DNA from: Methanofastidiosum sp.
Lineage (GTDB): Archaea; Methanobacteriota_B; Thermococci; Methanofastidiosales; Methanofastidiosaceae
DNA length: 64,000 nt
Assembly (NCBI GenBank): GCA_035362715.1
Contig: DAOSDU010000001.1
Span: 124,001 to 188,000 of the forward strand
Reading direction: 5' to 3'
Shown: piece after piece, positions 40,454 through 49,059 of the stretch
Layout of the letters: each line of letters starts with the position of its first letter
How positions within the stretch are numbered: position 1 is the first letter of the stretch
The notes under the pieces: generated by a model
The model's database searches: none
What the model saw: the letters and a program-made list of their open reading frames with translations, nothing else
Told to the model about the DNA's origin: nothing
Position numbers and translations under genes: made by a program

Positions 40454-41203
40454 CTGACAGAGGAAATAAGAATAATACCAGTTTTAGACATACCGCTTAT
40501 TAAAGAAAAAGATGACCTTGCGAAGATTATTTCTCAAAGAATTAAACTAAAAGATAATGATATTATTGTCATCTGTGAAACTGTCGTTTCAAAAGCGCAA
40601 GGGAGAATCATAGATATCAAAAAAATAAAGCCGGGCAATAAAGCTATGGAACTCTCTAAAAAAACTGGAAAAGATCCAAGGCTAGTGCAACTTATTCTTG
40701 ATGAATCAAAGGAAGTGCTGAAAACTGGCGACACAGTTATTGTAGTTGAGACTAAAGATGGAAATATATGCGCAAGCGCTGGCATAGATGTTTCAAATGT
40801 CTGCGGGGATGAATCGTTTGTCGGGCTTCTGCCAAAAGATCCGGATCAAGAAGCAGATAAAATTAGGATTTCATTGAAAAAGATAACTGGGAAAGATGTG
40901 GCCATAATTATATCAGATACCCAAGGAAGACCCTTTAGAAGCGGTGCTATTGGAGTTGCAATAGGCGTTTCAGGCATGAAGCCTTTGTGGAAAAGGGCTG
41001 GGGAAAAGGACCTATATGGGTATGAGTTAAAATCTTCGATAATAGCAACTGCAGACGAAGCGGCTTCGGCAGCATCACTTCTCATGGGGCAAGCAGACGA
41101 AGGAATCCCAGTTGTAGTTATTAGGGGCGCAAGATACCTAAAAGGCGAAGGTTCTTCAAAAGAACTATTAAGAGAAAAAGAGAAGGACCTATTTAGATAC
41201 TAA
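40454..41203 (+). CDS. cofE: Coenzyme F420:L-glutamate ligase, apparent CTG start
   Basis: Adds gamma-linked glutamates to F420-0. 249 residues if read from CTG at 40454. The family's N-terminus (IIPVLDIPLIKEKDDLAKII) is encoded before the first ATG (40646), so translation must start upstream; the only codons between the in-frame TAG at 40451-40453 and that region are CTG ACA GAG GAA. Further conserved parts: ICETVVSKAQGR, DPRLVQLILDES, SDTQGRPFRSGAIGVAIGVSG, and the tail DEAASAASLLMGQADEG. In-frame upstream there is ATG TTT AAG AGA GTG AAA TAG, so readthrough is the alternative to a CTG start. Confidence 0.9.
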   Translation: MTEEIRIIPVLDIPLIKEKDDLAKIISQRIKLKDNDIIVICETVVSKAQGRIIDIKKIKPGNKAMELSKKTGKDPRLVQLILDESKEVLKTGDTVIVVETKDGNICASAGIDVSNVCGDESFVGLLPKDPDQEADKIRISLKKITGKDVAIIISDTQGRPFRSGAIGVAIGVSGMKPLWKRAGEKDLYGYELKSSIIATADEAASAASLLMGQADEGIPVVVIRGARYLKGEGSSKELLREKEKDLFRY

Positions 41204-41451
41204 TAGAGAATATTAATTGGCCCTTTTTTTATCTTGCCTTCTGGAAAACTAATTTTGATTAATTTATCCTCAGCTTTTATCTTGTAGCCTTTTGGGAACG
41301 TGATATACTTCATTCCAGCTACACCTTGCAAGTTATCAGTTTTTATCATGAGCCCTTCAATGTTTCTCTCTAGGTAACTAATCACTTTTGGGTCAATTTC
41401 TTTTACGATAAATACTTCTCCTTCATTAAGTACCGATAAAACTATTGTCAT
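41200..41451 (-). CDS. Small hypothetical protein
   Basis: 83 residues, beta-rich (GMKYITFPKGYKIKAEDKLI...), no family recognised. It overlaps the end of cofE by 4 bases and lies downstream of the metal ABC transporter genes on the same strand. Confidence 0.5.
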   Translation of the reverse strand: MTIVLSVLNEGEVFIVKEIDPKVISYLERNIEGLMIKTDNLQGVAGMKYITFPKGYKIKAEDKLIKISFPEGKIKKGPINILY

Positions 41452-41494
41452 GCCATAATTATAAATCTACAAATATAAATATCTTTGCTAATAT

Positions 41495-42310
41495 TTAGCC
41501 TTTTCTTCTTTTTGGAGAGATAAGAACAGATATTCCAAATATTGCCGAACACACTATGGCAATTGATGAGCCTGTCGGCAAATCAAAGGAAAATGACATC
41601 AGCATTCCTAAAAGACACGATACCACCCCTACTATAGGCGAGAAGATTATTATCTTCTTCATGTCATACGAAAACTGGTATACTGAAGAGGTGGGATTTA
41701 TCATCAGAGCAAATACCAATAGCCCACCAACAAGTTTTAATGAAAATGCCACTGTTAGGCTTGTTAAAATAAGAATCAGGTAATAAAAGGGCTTATCGTT
41801 TATTCCTGAGGACCTTGCAAGTTTTCTGTCAAATAAAATTGCGTTGATCTCTTTAAAGAACATTACTACAAATAATATTGCAATAACTGTGATGATTAAC
41901 AAATAAATGATGTCGGCTGTTGTCATTCCTAATACGCTACCCCATAGTATGCTCATAGCAGTGCTTGACATGGCCGTGTCGGGAGATAAATTCAGAAACA
42001 ATAATCCTATTGCCATTGATAAAGAAAATATTACCCCAATTACAACATCCGTCTTTAGCTTTGCTTTGTCAGCCAAAGGCCCTAGAGCCAGCGAAACAAA
42101 AGTAGAAAATAATAGTGCAAAAATTAAAGGATCCTTCCTTAAGAATAAACCAAGGGCTGCACCTGCAAATGCTGCGTGGGACATGGCAAATCCCAGAGAA
42201 GAAAGATTCATCCTCACAACGAATGTGCCCATCAAAGAACAGGTATAGCCAGTTAAAACAGCGCCTATAATCGCAAAAAGAATTATTTTTGTAGAAAAGA
42301 AGTCTAGCAT
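41495..42310 (-). CDS. Metal ABC transporter permease (ZnuB/MntB type)
   Basis: 271 residues, about eight membrane helices, with the ABC-3 family pattern GTFVVRMNLSSLGFAMSHAAFAG-like start, KAKLKTDVVIGVIFSLSMAIG and KLVGGLLVFALMINPTSS. Imports Zn2+, Mn2+ or Fe2+. Overlaps the ATPase gene by 7 bases. No substrate-binding lipoprotein gene is seen in the window. Confidence 0.88.
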   Translation of the reverse strand: MLDFFSTKIILFAIIGAVLTGYTCSLMGTFVVRMNLSSLGFAMSHAAFAGAALGLFLRKDPLIFALLFSTFVSLALGPLADKAKLKTDVVIGVIFSLSMAIGLLFLNLSPDTAMSSTAMSILWGSVLGMTTADIIYLLIITVIAILFVVMFFKEINAILFDRKLARSSGINDKPFYYLILILTSLTVAFSLKLVGGLLVFALMINPTSSVYQFSYDMKKIIIFSPIVGVVSCLLGMLMSFSFDLPTGSSIAIVCSAIFGISVLISPKRRKG

Positions 42311-43044
42311 ACCATTCCCTTGTATCCCATCTCAAGAAGCTCTGGTTTTAAGATATCCTCTTTATTGCCGTCAGCAACAATCCTCCCATTGTCCATCACA
42401 ATGACTCTGTTGCATGATTTTGGAATCGAGGCTATATCATGGATAACGATCACAAAGGTCATGCCTTTGCTTTTATGAAAATGGATAAGTTTTTCTGAAA
42501 CTTCTCTTCTTGCTTCAAAGTCAAGATTTGAAAAAGGTTCGTCCATTAGTATAATCTCTGGTTCCTTTGCAAGTGCCCTTGCAATCATTACTTTCTGTGC
42601 TTGGCCACCTGAGAGTTTTCCGATGGGTCTTTTTGAAATACTATTGATACCCATATACTCCATCATGTTGCTCGCAATTTCTTTATCCTTTTTTGTTATT
42701 GGTTTCAATAGGCCAATCTTTCCATATCTTCCCATTAAAACAACATCTGAAACTAAAAATGGAGTTAGCTCGTCAATAGAATAATCCTGAGGGACGTAGC
42801 CAACATATTTTCTTATACTATTCCCATCCCCTCTCAAAGCTTTTCCCAGTACCTTGACCTCGCCACTGTTGGATTCAAGGAGCCCGTTGATAGTTTCAAG
42901 CAGGGTTGTTTTGCCGGCGCCATTTGGGCCAATCACAGCTATGAATTCGCCTTTGTTTATATTAAGCGAGATATTTTTTAAACAAGGAATTTTTTCTCCT
43001 TCGTATGTTGTGTCTACTGCATTTAGCTCTATTGCTTTGTCCAT
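42304..43044 (-). CDS. Metal ABC transporter ATPase (ZnuC type)
   Basis: 246 residues: Walker A GPNGAGKTTLLE, Q-loop YVPQDYSID, signature KLSGGQAQKV, Walker B IILMDEPFSNLD, switch His VIHD. Partner of the permease that follows. Overlaps the FmdE-like gene by 16 bases. Confidence 0.92.
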   Translation of the reverse strand: MDKAIELNAVDTTYEGEKIPCLKNISLNINKGEFIAVIGPNGAGKTTLLETINGLLESNSGEVKVLGKALRGDGNSIRKYVGYVPQDYSIDELTPFLVSDVVLMGRYGKIGLLKPITKKDKEIASNMMEYMGINSISKRPIGKLSGGQAQKVMIARALAKEPEIILMDEPFSNLDFEARREVSEKLIHFHKSKGMTFVIVIHDIASIPKSCNRVIVMDNGRIVADGNKEDILKPELLEMGYKGMVC

Positions 43045-43475
43045 TTTTGAACCTCAAAAAGTTCAGTATAATCTTTACCCATAATCTCTTCGGCAAGCAT
43101 TTCAAGATCGTCATGCCCAACATGATGTCTAATTTCATCTAGTACATCTTTTTTGGGGATAATGGCAATGCCTTCAGTGCCTTTATAAAAAACAATCTTT
43201 ATTGGTAAACCATCGGACACTTTTAGATTCGCCTTCCCAGTTGTTGCACCTGATGTGAACTGTATCCCATCAATTGTACAAGATAGAGGTGGCTTTAGGG
43301 GCATTGTAATCTCGGCAGAAATCTCAAACGGAGAGCTACTAAGGGTCTTTTTCGCAAAGATGCCCATTTTTGCACCAAGCACCAGATAAGGCCCGAGATG
43401 CCCATGAAACTCAGAAAGTCTTTTAGATAAATCTTCTGAGGATATGTTATCAAAATCAATCGTTGTTACTTTCAT
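43029..43475 (-). CDS. FmdE-like protein leading a metal ABC operon
   Basis: 148 residues from the ATG at 43475, with GGTGAT 4-9 bases upstream. The pattern SEFHGHLGPYLVLGAKMGI, DGIQFTSGATTGKANLKV and GTEGIAIIPKKDV matches the FmdE domain. The Cys of the usual HGHxCxG motif is missing (HGHLGPY) and there is no C-terminal zinc ribbon. Its place at the head of a Zn/Mn-type ABC operon suggests metal sensing or delivery rather than a subunit of formylmethanofuran dehydrogenase; inference. Confidence 0.78.
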   Translation of the reverse strand: MKVTTIDFDNISSEDLSKRLSEFHGHLGPYLVLGAKMGIFAKKTLSSSPFEISAEITMPLKPPLSCTIDGIQFTSGATTGKANLKVSDGLPIKIVFYKGTEGIAIIPKKDVLDEIRHHVGHDDLEMLAEEIMGKDYTELFEVQKWTKQ

Positions 43476-43478
43476 TTT

Positions 43479-43501
43479 ATCACCATAGCACCAATGGTGA
43501 T
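43479..43501 (-). promoter_or_regulatory. Palindromic operator before the FmdE-ABC operon
   Basis: ATCACCA-N9-TGGTGAT (43479-43485 with 43495-43501) with a second inner palindrome CACCA-A-TGGTG (43489-43499). It overlaps the ribosome site of the FmdE-like gene. A metal-dependent repressor site is plausible. Confidence 0.45.
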
Positions 43502-43502
43502 T

Positions 43503-43656
43503 TCGTAGCACTGCTTATAAAAGTTTTCATTTAGGTGAGTTTTGGCTTATTAAACTCCCAAAAGAAATTGAAAATCAGGATCTTTCGATAGTTCTTCGTG
43601 ATCTAAAACAGTTTAAGGATACAATGAAGCATGTCGTAAAGCCTTCTTACAAGTAA
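43503..43656 (+). pseudogene. Decayed gene fragment
   Basis: An open frame without start codon reads ...FWLIKLPKEIENQDL...QFKDTMKHVVKPSYK and ends at TAA 43654-43656, one base before the thymidylate kinase stop. Composition looks coding, but it cannot be translated as it stands; probably the 3' end of a lost gene. Confidence 0.35.
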
Positions 43657-44226
43657 TTATTCTAAATATTTTAATATGTTCTTATGGATATCTTCTATGC
43701 TCATTTCCCCATCAATTATGATGAATTTGTATTTTTTTGATAGACTTTCATATATATCAAAAACTTTCTTTTGAAAATCAAAATTTTCTTCGTAAAGGTC
43801 TTTTTCTTTTCTCCTTTTCATAGCAGATTCGGGTCTCACGCGGATATAGAATACCATATCAGGATCAAGAGAATATTTCTCTATCTCTTCAATCCATTTA
43901 GGATCAACTCCATTCGCACCTTGGTATGCCATATTAGAATATTTATATCTATCAGATATCACAATCTTATCTTCATTTAGTGCCTTCTTTACTTTGAGAT
44001 AATGTTCGTGCCTGTCGGCAGCATAGAGCATTGCAATTGTTTCAGACGCAAGAGAGATCTTTTTTTCTAGATTTGATTTAATGACTTTTCCAATAGGCTC
44101 CTCATATATGGGCTCGTGAGTCAATAGGACATCAAAACCTTTCTTTTTAAAAAATGAGGATAGTAATTTTGCCTGTGTTTCTTTCCCTGATGCATCTATG
44201 CCCTCAAAGACTATGAATCGTTTCAT
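43657..44226 (-). CDS. tmk: Thymidylate kinase
   Basis: Phosphorylates dTMP to dTDP. 189 residues: FEGIDASGKETQAKL (P-loop 8-15), THEPIYEEPIG (dTMP-binding), SDRYKYSNMAYQGANG and a lid segment RRKEKDLYEE. The P-loop has Glu after GK, as in several archaeal dTMP kinases. Single gene. Confidence 0.93.
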   Translation of the reverse strand: MKRFIVFEGIDASGKETQAKLLSSFFKKKGFDVLLTHEPIYEEPIGKVIKSNLEKKISLASETIAMLYAADRHEHYLKVKKALNEDKIVISDRYKYSNMAYQGANGVDPKWIEEIEKYSLDPDMVFYIRVRPESAMKRRKEKDLYEENFDFQKKVFDIYESLSKKYKFIIIDGEMSIEDIHKNILKYLE

Positions 44227-44324
44227 ATACTGATTAGGGGTGATTTGATTTTTATGGTTTAGTGTAAAGAAGCTAAAAGCCCATTATAGTAAAACTTTTA
44301 AGTTGCCTCATTCATGGGACACTA

Positions 44325-44921
44325 ATGACTTATAAACCAGTCTTTATCAGAATGGCTGCTGCAGGTAACTTCGAAAAAAAATTTCTCTTAGAGTTTCAGA
44401 AAGAATTACAAAACCTTCTTTGGGAACTTGGGATAAAAGCAACTTGTTTTTTTTCTAATTCAGGGAGCAGCATTGAAATTGATCATATCCCAAGTGGAGC
44501 CTACACATCCCATATTGGAAAGTATAATACGCACACCTTATTTGCCTATGGCCAGAAAAAGCGAGAAGAGTCATTAAAAAAAGTAGGAAAGTTAGATGCG
44601 CTAATAAAGGTATTAGTTATCGTAGATGTTGAGATATTCAAGCAAGGATTTACGGGAACCTTATTTGGAGAGGCGGAAGTCGGGAAAGAAATAGCAATTA
44701 TATCGACAGCCCCCCTAGAAAATCACTTCAAGAGCAGTTTTCTCATTAAGGAAAGAGCATTAAAAGAAGCCATGCATGAACTTGGCCATACTCTTGGGCT
44801 TGACCACTGTAAGACCCCTGGGTGCGCAATGAACATTTCAAAAGATATCTACGACATAGATGAAAAAAAGAAAACTTATTGTATTAATTGTCTGAATATA
44901 TTGTTTCAGGGCCATCCTTAA
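44325..44921 (+). CDS. amzA: Archaemetzincin-type zinc metallopeptidase
   Basis: 198 residues with the full archaemetzincin signature: HELGHTLGLDHCKTPGCAM (first His near residue 151) and a downstream CINC, giving one catalytic zinc and one structural Cys4 zinc. Cytoplasmic (no signal peptide). Physiological substrates of archaeal members are not known. Confidence 0.93.
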   Translation: MTYKPVFIRMAAAGNFEKKFLLEFQKELQNLLWELGIKATCFFSNSGSSIEIDHIPSGAYTSHIGKYNTHTLFAYGQKKREESLKKVGKLDALIKVLVIVDVEIFKQGFTGTLFGEAEVGKEIAIISTAPLENHFKSSFLIKERALKEAMHELGHTLGLDHCKTPGCAMNISKDIYDIDEKKKTYCINCLNILFQGHP

Positions 44922-45394
44922 GAAACTCTTATGTAAACGGTGTTTGGGAAACCTGATTCTGCCATCCCTTTGTAAACTACTTCTCCTGTATTTTTGCTAA
45001 CCTCAAATTTTAAGGCGTGGTAGCTTACAGTGAGATTATTTCCTTCAAGTTTTCCAATTCCTCTCAAAACTTCTATTTCATAGTAAGTACCTTTGTCGGC
45101 TATCTTGTATGTTGGGCTGTAAGGGTGAAATGAATATGATCTTGTGTCTGCTATCTTCTGCCCATTCTCCCAGATATAAGCATCTACTAGCTTCAATGCA
45201 TTTTTCTCTGAAATTGGGATCATTGTTTCCATCTGTGTTTTTAGATTATCCCTCTCATCTGTGACGAGATTTTTTTCCATAGTAAGCGTTTCAATATCAT
45301 CCTTCAAATCCTTATTTTCAGTGAACATCAAATAAGATGCCGCCCCGAGAATAAGGATAAGTATGCCGAGTATTGCAATTATATTTTTACTCAT
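44918..45394 (-). CDS. Membrane-anchored hypothetical protein
   Basis: 158 residues: one N-terminal membrane helix (5-24), a short coiled coil (~28-58), then an alpha/beta domain that resembles a PepSY-like fold (SEKNALKLVDAYI ... YHALKFEVSKNTGEVVYKG). Ends 4 bases inside the convergent archaemetzincin gene. No function assigned. Confidence 0.6.
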   Translation of the reverse strand: MSKNIIAILGILILILGAASYLMFTENKDLKDDIETLTMEKNLVTDERDNLKTQMETMIPISEKNALKLVDAYIWENGQKIADTRSYSFHPYSPTYKIADKGTYYEIEVLRGIGKLEGNNLTVSYHALKFEVSKNTGEVVYKGMAESGFPNTVYIRVS

Positions 45395-45561
45395 AATATC
45401 ACTTGTTTCTACTAATACTAAAAAAATATCTATATAAATATTTGTAAAAACTGATAATTAATTATTAATTATCATCGTTATATACAGTATTTGTTATAGA
45501 TTATAGACGATAGTTTAATCTTTTTAGAAAGATTTAAATATTCTTTTCCAAAATGCTGTTT

Positions 45562-46689
45562 ATGGACAGGAAACTCAGGGTGGGTATTTCACTTTCTCTT
45601 ATTTTTTTTACCTTAACGTTGTTTATGGCTTATGTCTTAGCCGAAAATGGTTCAAGTTCTCAGCATTATAGATTTCAGATGAAGTTTTTAGGAACAGAAG
45701 GAACAGTAAGGCCAGATGAAAATCTTAGGCTTTCAGATGTCAGATTTATTATAGACAAAGAAACAATTACACTAAAGATGAATGTTTACATTCCAAGAAA
45801 TTCTGGAATAGATAAAATGGAAATTTCTTTAGTCAATGATCCTGACAGGTCAAAAAGGTTTTTCCTTGAGCCTGCCGAGGCCAAGGGGGTAGTGAGCTCA
45901 ATTAAGCCACTTTATATGAACGCTAGCCAATCTTATTTTTTAAGAGACGGAGATGTAAATAGGAAAATATCACTTTTGACTCTTACATACAAAAGAGTTG
46001 GGGATTATTATTACCAGTTACCCCTAAACGCGACAGTTGATTCTTTTTATGGTGAATTTTGGATTGTCTTTGATAAGGGTACAAATGACCCTTCAATATT
46101 ACACGAAAATAATAACATTAGTCTATCTTTTTCATACCCATATGGGGACGCAGCAATTAATGGAATTAAAGTTCCTGATGATTACACAATAACTACAGTT
46201 ACACCAGAAACAACTGAGAGGGTTAAATCTTTCATCGTCTATTACTCTGCACCACCAACTAGTGTATTCATTGAGGCTGTGAAGGGTCAGCCAGAACCAA
46301 CTCCTTGGGAAAAGATGGGTGCTTGGGGTAATTCAAATCTTGGTGTCATCCTTATAGCCTTTACCATATTGAGCGGTGTAGATATTATACTTGAGTATTT
46401 AGCCAACTGGAGACATTTAATAAGAATAAGAAATAGTAGACATGCCAAAGCTATCGCCAAGAAAGAGGAATGTGATGAAAGATCTCCCCCACCCGATAGA
46501 ACAGTTAGGCCAAGACCTATCCCTCCTGCGCCAGTTGAGAGAGAAAGGCCTCTTAGAAGGGAAGAGCCAACTAGCAGATACCGCCCATATGGCAAAGTAG
46601 ATAGTACAAAGGATCTAATTGACGATATGAAAAGACTTGAGAAAGCCATGGAAGATTATGAGAACTCAGTCAGATTAAGAAAAAAGTAA
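45562..46689 (+). CDS. Exported protein with single membrane anchor, unknown
   Basis: 375 residues from the ATG at 45562 (TATA-like TTTAAATATT ~25 bases upstream, so perhaps leaderless). Signal helix (~5-24), a ~220-residue extracellular beta-rich domain, a membrane helix (~255-275) and a cytoplasmic tail rich in Arg and Pro (RTVRPRPIPPAPVERERP) ending in a coiled coil. RpiA follows after 3 bases. Confidence 0.65.
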   Translation: MDRKLRVGISLSLIFFTLTLFMAYVLAENGSSSQHYRFQMKFLGTEGTVRPDENLRLSDVRFIIDKETITLKMNVYIPRNSGIDKMEISLVNDPDRSKRFFLEPAEAKGVVSSIKPLYMNASQSYFLRDGDVNRKISLLTLTYKRVGDYYYQLPLNATVDSFYGEFWIVFDKGTNDPSILHENNNISLSFSYPYGDAAINGIKVPDDYTITTVTPETTERVKSFIVYYSAPPTSVFIEAVKGQPEPTPWEKMGAWGNSNLGVILIAFTILSGVDIILEYLANWRHLIRIRNSRHAKAIAKKEECDERSPPPDRTVRPRPIPPAPVERERPLRREEPTSRYRPYGKVDSTKDLIDDMKRLEKAMEDYENSVRLRKK

Positions 46690-46692
46690 AGG

Positions 46693-47370
46693 TTGGAAGA
46701 TATCTTGGATGATAAAAAATCTGTAGGCATATACGCGGCATCTTTAGTAAAAGATGGGGATGTCGTGGGGCTTGGAACAGGCAGTACAACTGCATTTACG
46801 ATAATCGAACTTGGGAAAAGAATAAGAGAAGAAGGTATCTCAATATATGGCATACCTACTTCTTTTCAGGCAAAGCTATTAGCGGTAGAATCAAACATCC
46901 CCATTACAACTCTTGACGAACATGATATTGATATATCAATTGATGGCGCAGATGAAGTAGACCCTACACTATGCCTACTAAAAGGTAGAGGTGGGGCCCT
47001 TTTGCAGGAAAAGATAATTGATTACAGTGCAAATAGATTTGTTGTTGTTTGCGAAGAGAGAAAACTTGTAGAAAAACTTGGAAAATTTTTTCCAGTGACT
47101 ATCGAAGTATTCCCACTTGCCTATAGAAAAGTCTTTGAATTATTGTCTTCTTTTGGGAGCCCAGTGTTAAGAAAGGGGGACAAAAAAGATGGGCCTGTGA
47201 TGACGGATAATGGAAACTTCATAATTGATCTATTTACATCTGTTGAAAATCCTAAATCCATGGAAAAGGAACTTAATGATATACCTGGTATATTTGAAAA
47301 TGGCATATTTACTTCAAAATGCGAAGTAGTATTCATGAAAGATGGAAAAATGGTAGTTCTAAAATCATGA
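46693..47370 (+). CDS. rpiA: Ribose-5-phosphate isomerase A
   Basis: Interconverts ribose-5-P and ribulose-5-P. 225 residues from a TTG start that fits the family N-terminus. Motifs: GLGTGSTTAFTI (phosphate loop), SIDGADEVDPTLCLLKGRGGALLQEKI (catalytic Asp, Glu and Lys) and the C-terminal GIFENGIFTSKCEVV. Provides pentose phosphate for nucleotide and amino-acid synthesis. Confidence 0.95.
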   Translation: MEDILDDKKSVGIYAASLVKDGDVVGLGTGSTTAFTIIELGKRIREEGISIYGIPTSFQAKLLAVESNIPITTLDEHDIDISIDGADEVDPTLCLLKGRGGALLQEKIIDYSANRFVVVCEERKLVEKLGKFFPVTIEVFPLAYRKVFELLSSFGSPVLRKGDKKDGPVMTDNGNFIIDLFTSVENPKSMEKELNDIPGIFENGIFTSKCEVVFMKDGKMVVLKS

Positions 47371-47418
47371 TGATAAAATATATATAAGAAAAAAATAAAT
47401 AAAAGACAGGTGGTAAGA

Positions 47419-47859
47419 ATGAAAGAATATGCTAAGGAATTAAAAATCAATGTTCCGGAGAAAAGTGACATGGATAAAGGATTAATGGACATGCTAAAGT
47501 TCTTTTTGGATACCGAATCAAAGGTTAAGATATACCTATATCTTTTAAAAAAGGGCAATTCAACGTATGATAATATTGCAGAAGGAACAGCAATATACCC
47601 AAGCGCTTGCCGCGAATCATTAGCATCAATGGAACAGATGAAGGTAGTAGAGAAGGCCCCGGGGGACCCAGAAACATATACCGCTGTTTCTCCTTCAAAA
47701 CTTGTAGACCGAAAGATTGGCCAACTTGAAAAAGAACTTAATGATTTCTTAAAACTTGAAGAGGTAATAAAAGATAAAAAGGAGATTAAAACACCAATAC
47801 TTCCTTTCAAAATAAAGATTGAAAGAGTCGAAAATTCGGAGAATAAAGATGAGGAATGA
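47419..47859 (+). CDS. Winged-helix (TrmB-like) protein
   Basis: 146 residues from the ATG at 47419 with AGGTGG upstream. FLDTESKVKIYLYLLKKGNS then YDNIAEGTAIYPSACRESLASM is a helix-turn-helix like that of TrmB/ArsR-type regulators, followed by a wing and a C-terminal coiled coil (DRKIGQLEKELNDFLKLEEV). Sits just before the JAMM peptidase gene (6-base gap). Confidence 0.65.
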   Translation: MKEYAKELKINVPEKSDMDKGLMDMLKFFLDTESKVKIYLYLLKKGNSTYDNIAEGTAIYPSACRESLASMEQMKVVEKAPGDPETYTAVSPSKLVDRKIGQLEKELNDFLKLEEVIKDKKEIKTPILPFKIKIERVENSENKDEE

Positions 47860-47865
47860 AATCTA

Positions 47866-48228
47866 TTGATAAGAATTGATAATGAGCTATTAGATTTCAT
47901 AACACATGCTGCAAAAAATACCTATCCAAATGAGTTTGCTGCTTTTTTGAGAGAGAATGAAGGGGTAATTTCTGAAGTTGTTTTTTCTCCTTTTAGTATA
48001 TTTGGGAAAAATTCATCTACAATTTCTCATTTTAGCCTTCCTCTTGACACGACTATCATAGGTACTGTCCACTCCCATCCAAGCAGAAATGGCTCGCCTT
48101 CTGAAGGTGATCTAAATTTTTTCTCACATTACGGAAAGATCCATATAATAGTCAGATACCCTTATGAAAGGGGCGACTATTTCTTTTATTCAAGGAATGG
48201 TGAAAGTTTAGAATATGAGGTTGTTTGA
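47866..48228 (+). CDS. JAMM/MPN+ metalloprotease
   Basis: 120 residues from a TTG start after a GAGG site. The zinc site H-x-H-x7-S-x2-D is complete: HSHPSRNGSPSEGD (from residue ~69), with the upstream Glu in YPNEFAAFL. Prokaryotic JAMM proteases trim ubiquitin-like sulfur carriers or remove SAMPs from target proteins. The tight coupling to an AsnB-like ATP-pyrophosphatase (start codon overlapping the stop) points to a shared biosynthetic or conjugation step. Confidence 0.88.
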   Translation: MIRIDNELLDFITHAAKNTYPNEFAAFLRENEGVISEVVFSPFSIFGKNSSTISHFSLPLDTTIIGTVHSHPSRNGSPSEGDLNFFSHYGKIHIIVRYPYERGDYFFYSRNGESLEYEVV

Positions 48229-49040
48229 TGCAGCTAAAAGAATTACTTCTTAACTCTCTTTCAAAATCTGTTTCTGAATTGGTAGAAAAAAAAGAATATG
48301 TACCTGTGTCTTTTTCTGGAGGCGTAGATAGTTTTATCGTTTCGGCATTAGCTAAGAAATACTCAAATCCAATACTCTACACAATTGGGAATGAGAATTC
48401 AAAAGACCTTTATTATTCAAAAATTGCTTCTAAATCTTTAGATTGCCCCTTAGAAATAATCAAGTTATCGGATGGAGAGATAATAAAAGGAATTGAAAGA
48501 ACAATAGAGTTAATCGGAGCGGATAACAGTCTTGATGTTTTGATAGGATCTACATTTTACCTTGTTGCAAAAAGAATAAATCAGGATAGTTTTGATGTTT
48601 GCCTGTCTGGGCAGGGTGCAGATGAATTGTTTTTTGGGTATGACAAATATAGAAGGGCTTTAGCTAAAGGCGAAAATCCAATTGATTTAAGGAACAAGGA
48701 TGTAGCGGAGTTGGGAGGCATACTTTCTAAGAGAGAATACAAGATATTTGATAGTTTTGGTATAAAATTTATGTCTCCATTTTTAGACGAAGAAGTTAAA
48801 AAAATAGGGATGCAAATTGAAAGAGAGTGTAATCTGAAAAATTCTGATGATGATCTAAGAAAACATATCCTTAGAGAGATTGCAAAGGATTTGGGCGCAC
48901 CGCCTGAGATTATTTATCGCAAGAAGAAAGCACTTCAGTATGGCTCAGGCATCCTTGATGATGTTAGAAGAATATCCAAAGAAAATGGATTTGCCCCATC
49001 TCTAAATGCTTATCTAGAATCTATAAAAAAAGGGATTTAA
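48228..49040 (+). CDS. Asparagine synthase-like ATP-pyrophosphatase without glutaminase domain
   Basis: 270 residues from the ATG at 48228, which shares a base with the JAMM stop. P-loop SFSGGVDSFIVSAL (PP motif SGGxDS), LSGQGADELFFGYDKY and the C-terminal FMSPFLDEEV...RKKKALQYGSG are the synthetase half of AsnB. The N-terminal glutamine amidotransferase domain is missing, so it must use ammonia or another nucleophile. Such truncated forms occur in archaea with unknown substrates; with JAMM and an HTH gene in one operon it may amidate or activate a peptide or a small protein. Confidence 0.85.
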   Translation: MQLKELLLNSLSKSVSELVEKKEYVPVSFSGGVDSFIVSALAKKYSNPILYTIGNENSKDLYYSKIASKSLDCPLEIIKLSDGEIIKGIERTIELIGADNSLDVLIGSTFYLVAKRINQDSFDVCLSGQGADELFFGYDKYRRALAKGENPIDLRNKDVAELGGILSKREYKIFDSFGIKFMSPFLDEEVKKIGMQIERECNLKNSDDDLRKHILREIAKDLGAPPEIIYRKKKALQYGSGILDDVRRISKENGFAPSLNAYLESIKKGI

Positions 49041-49059
49041 TATAAATAAAATAAAAGAT

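Noticed and set aside
47121..47900. 259-codon open frame on the minus strand
   Set aside because: Antisense to the end of rpiA, the HTH gene and the start of the JAMM gene, which have clear motifs; the translation is Ser/Phe-rich shadow sequence.
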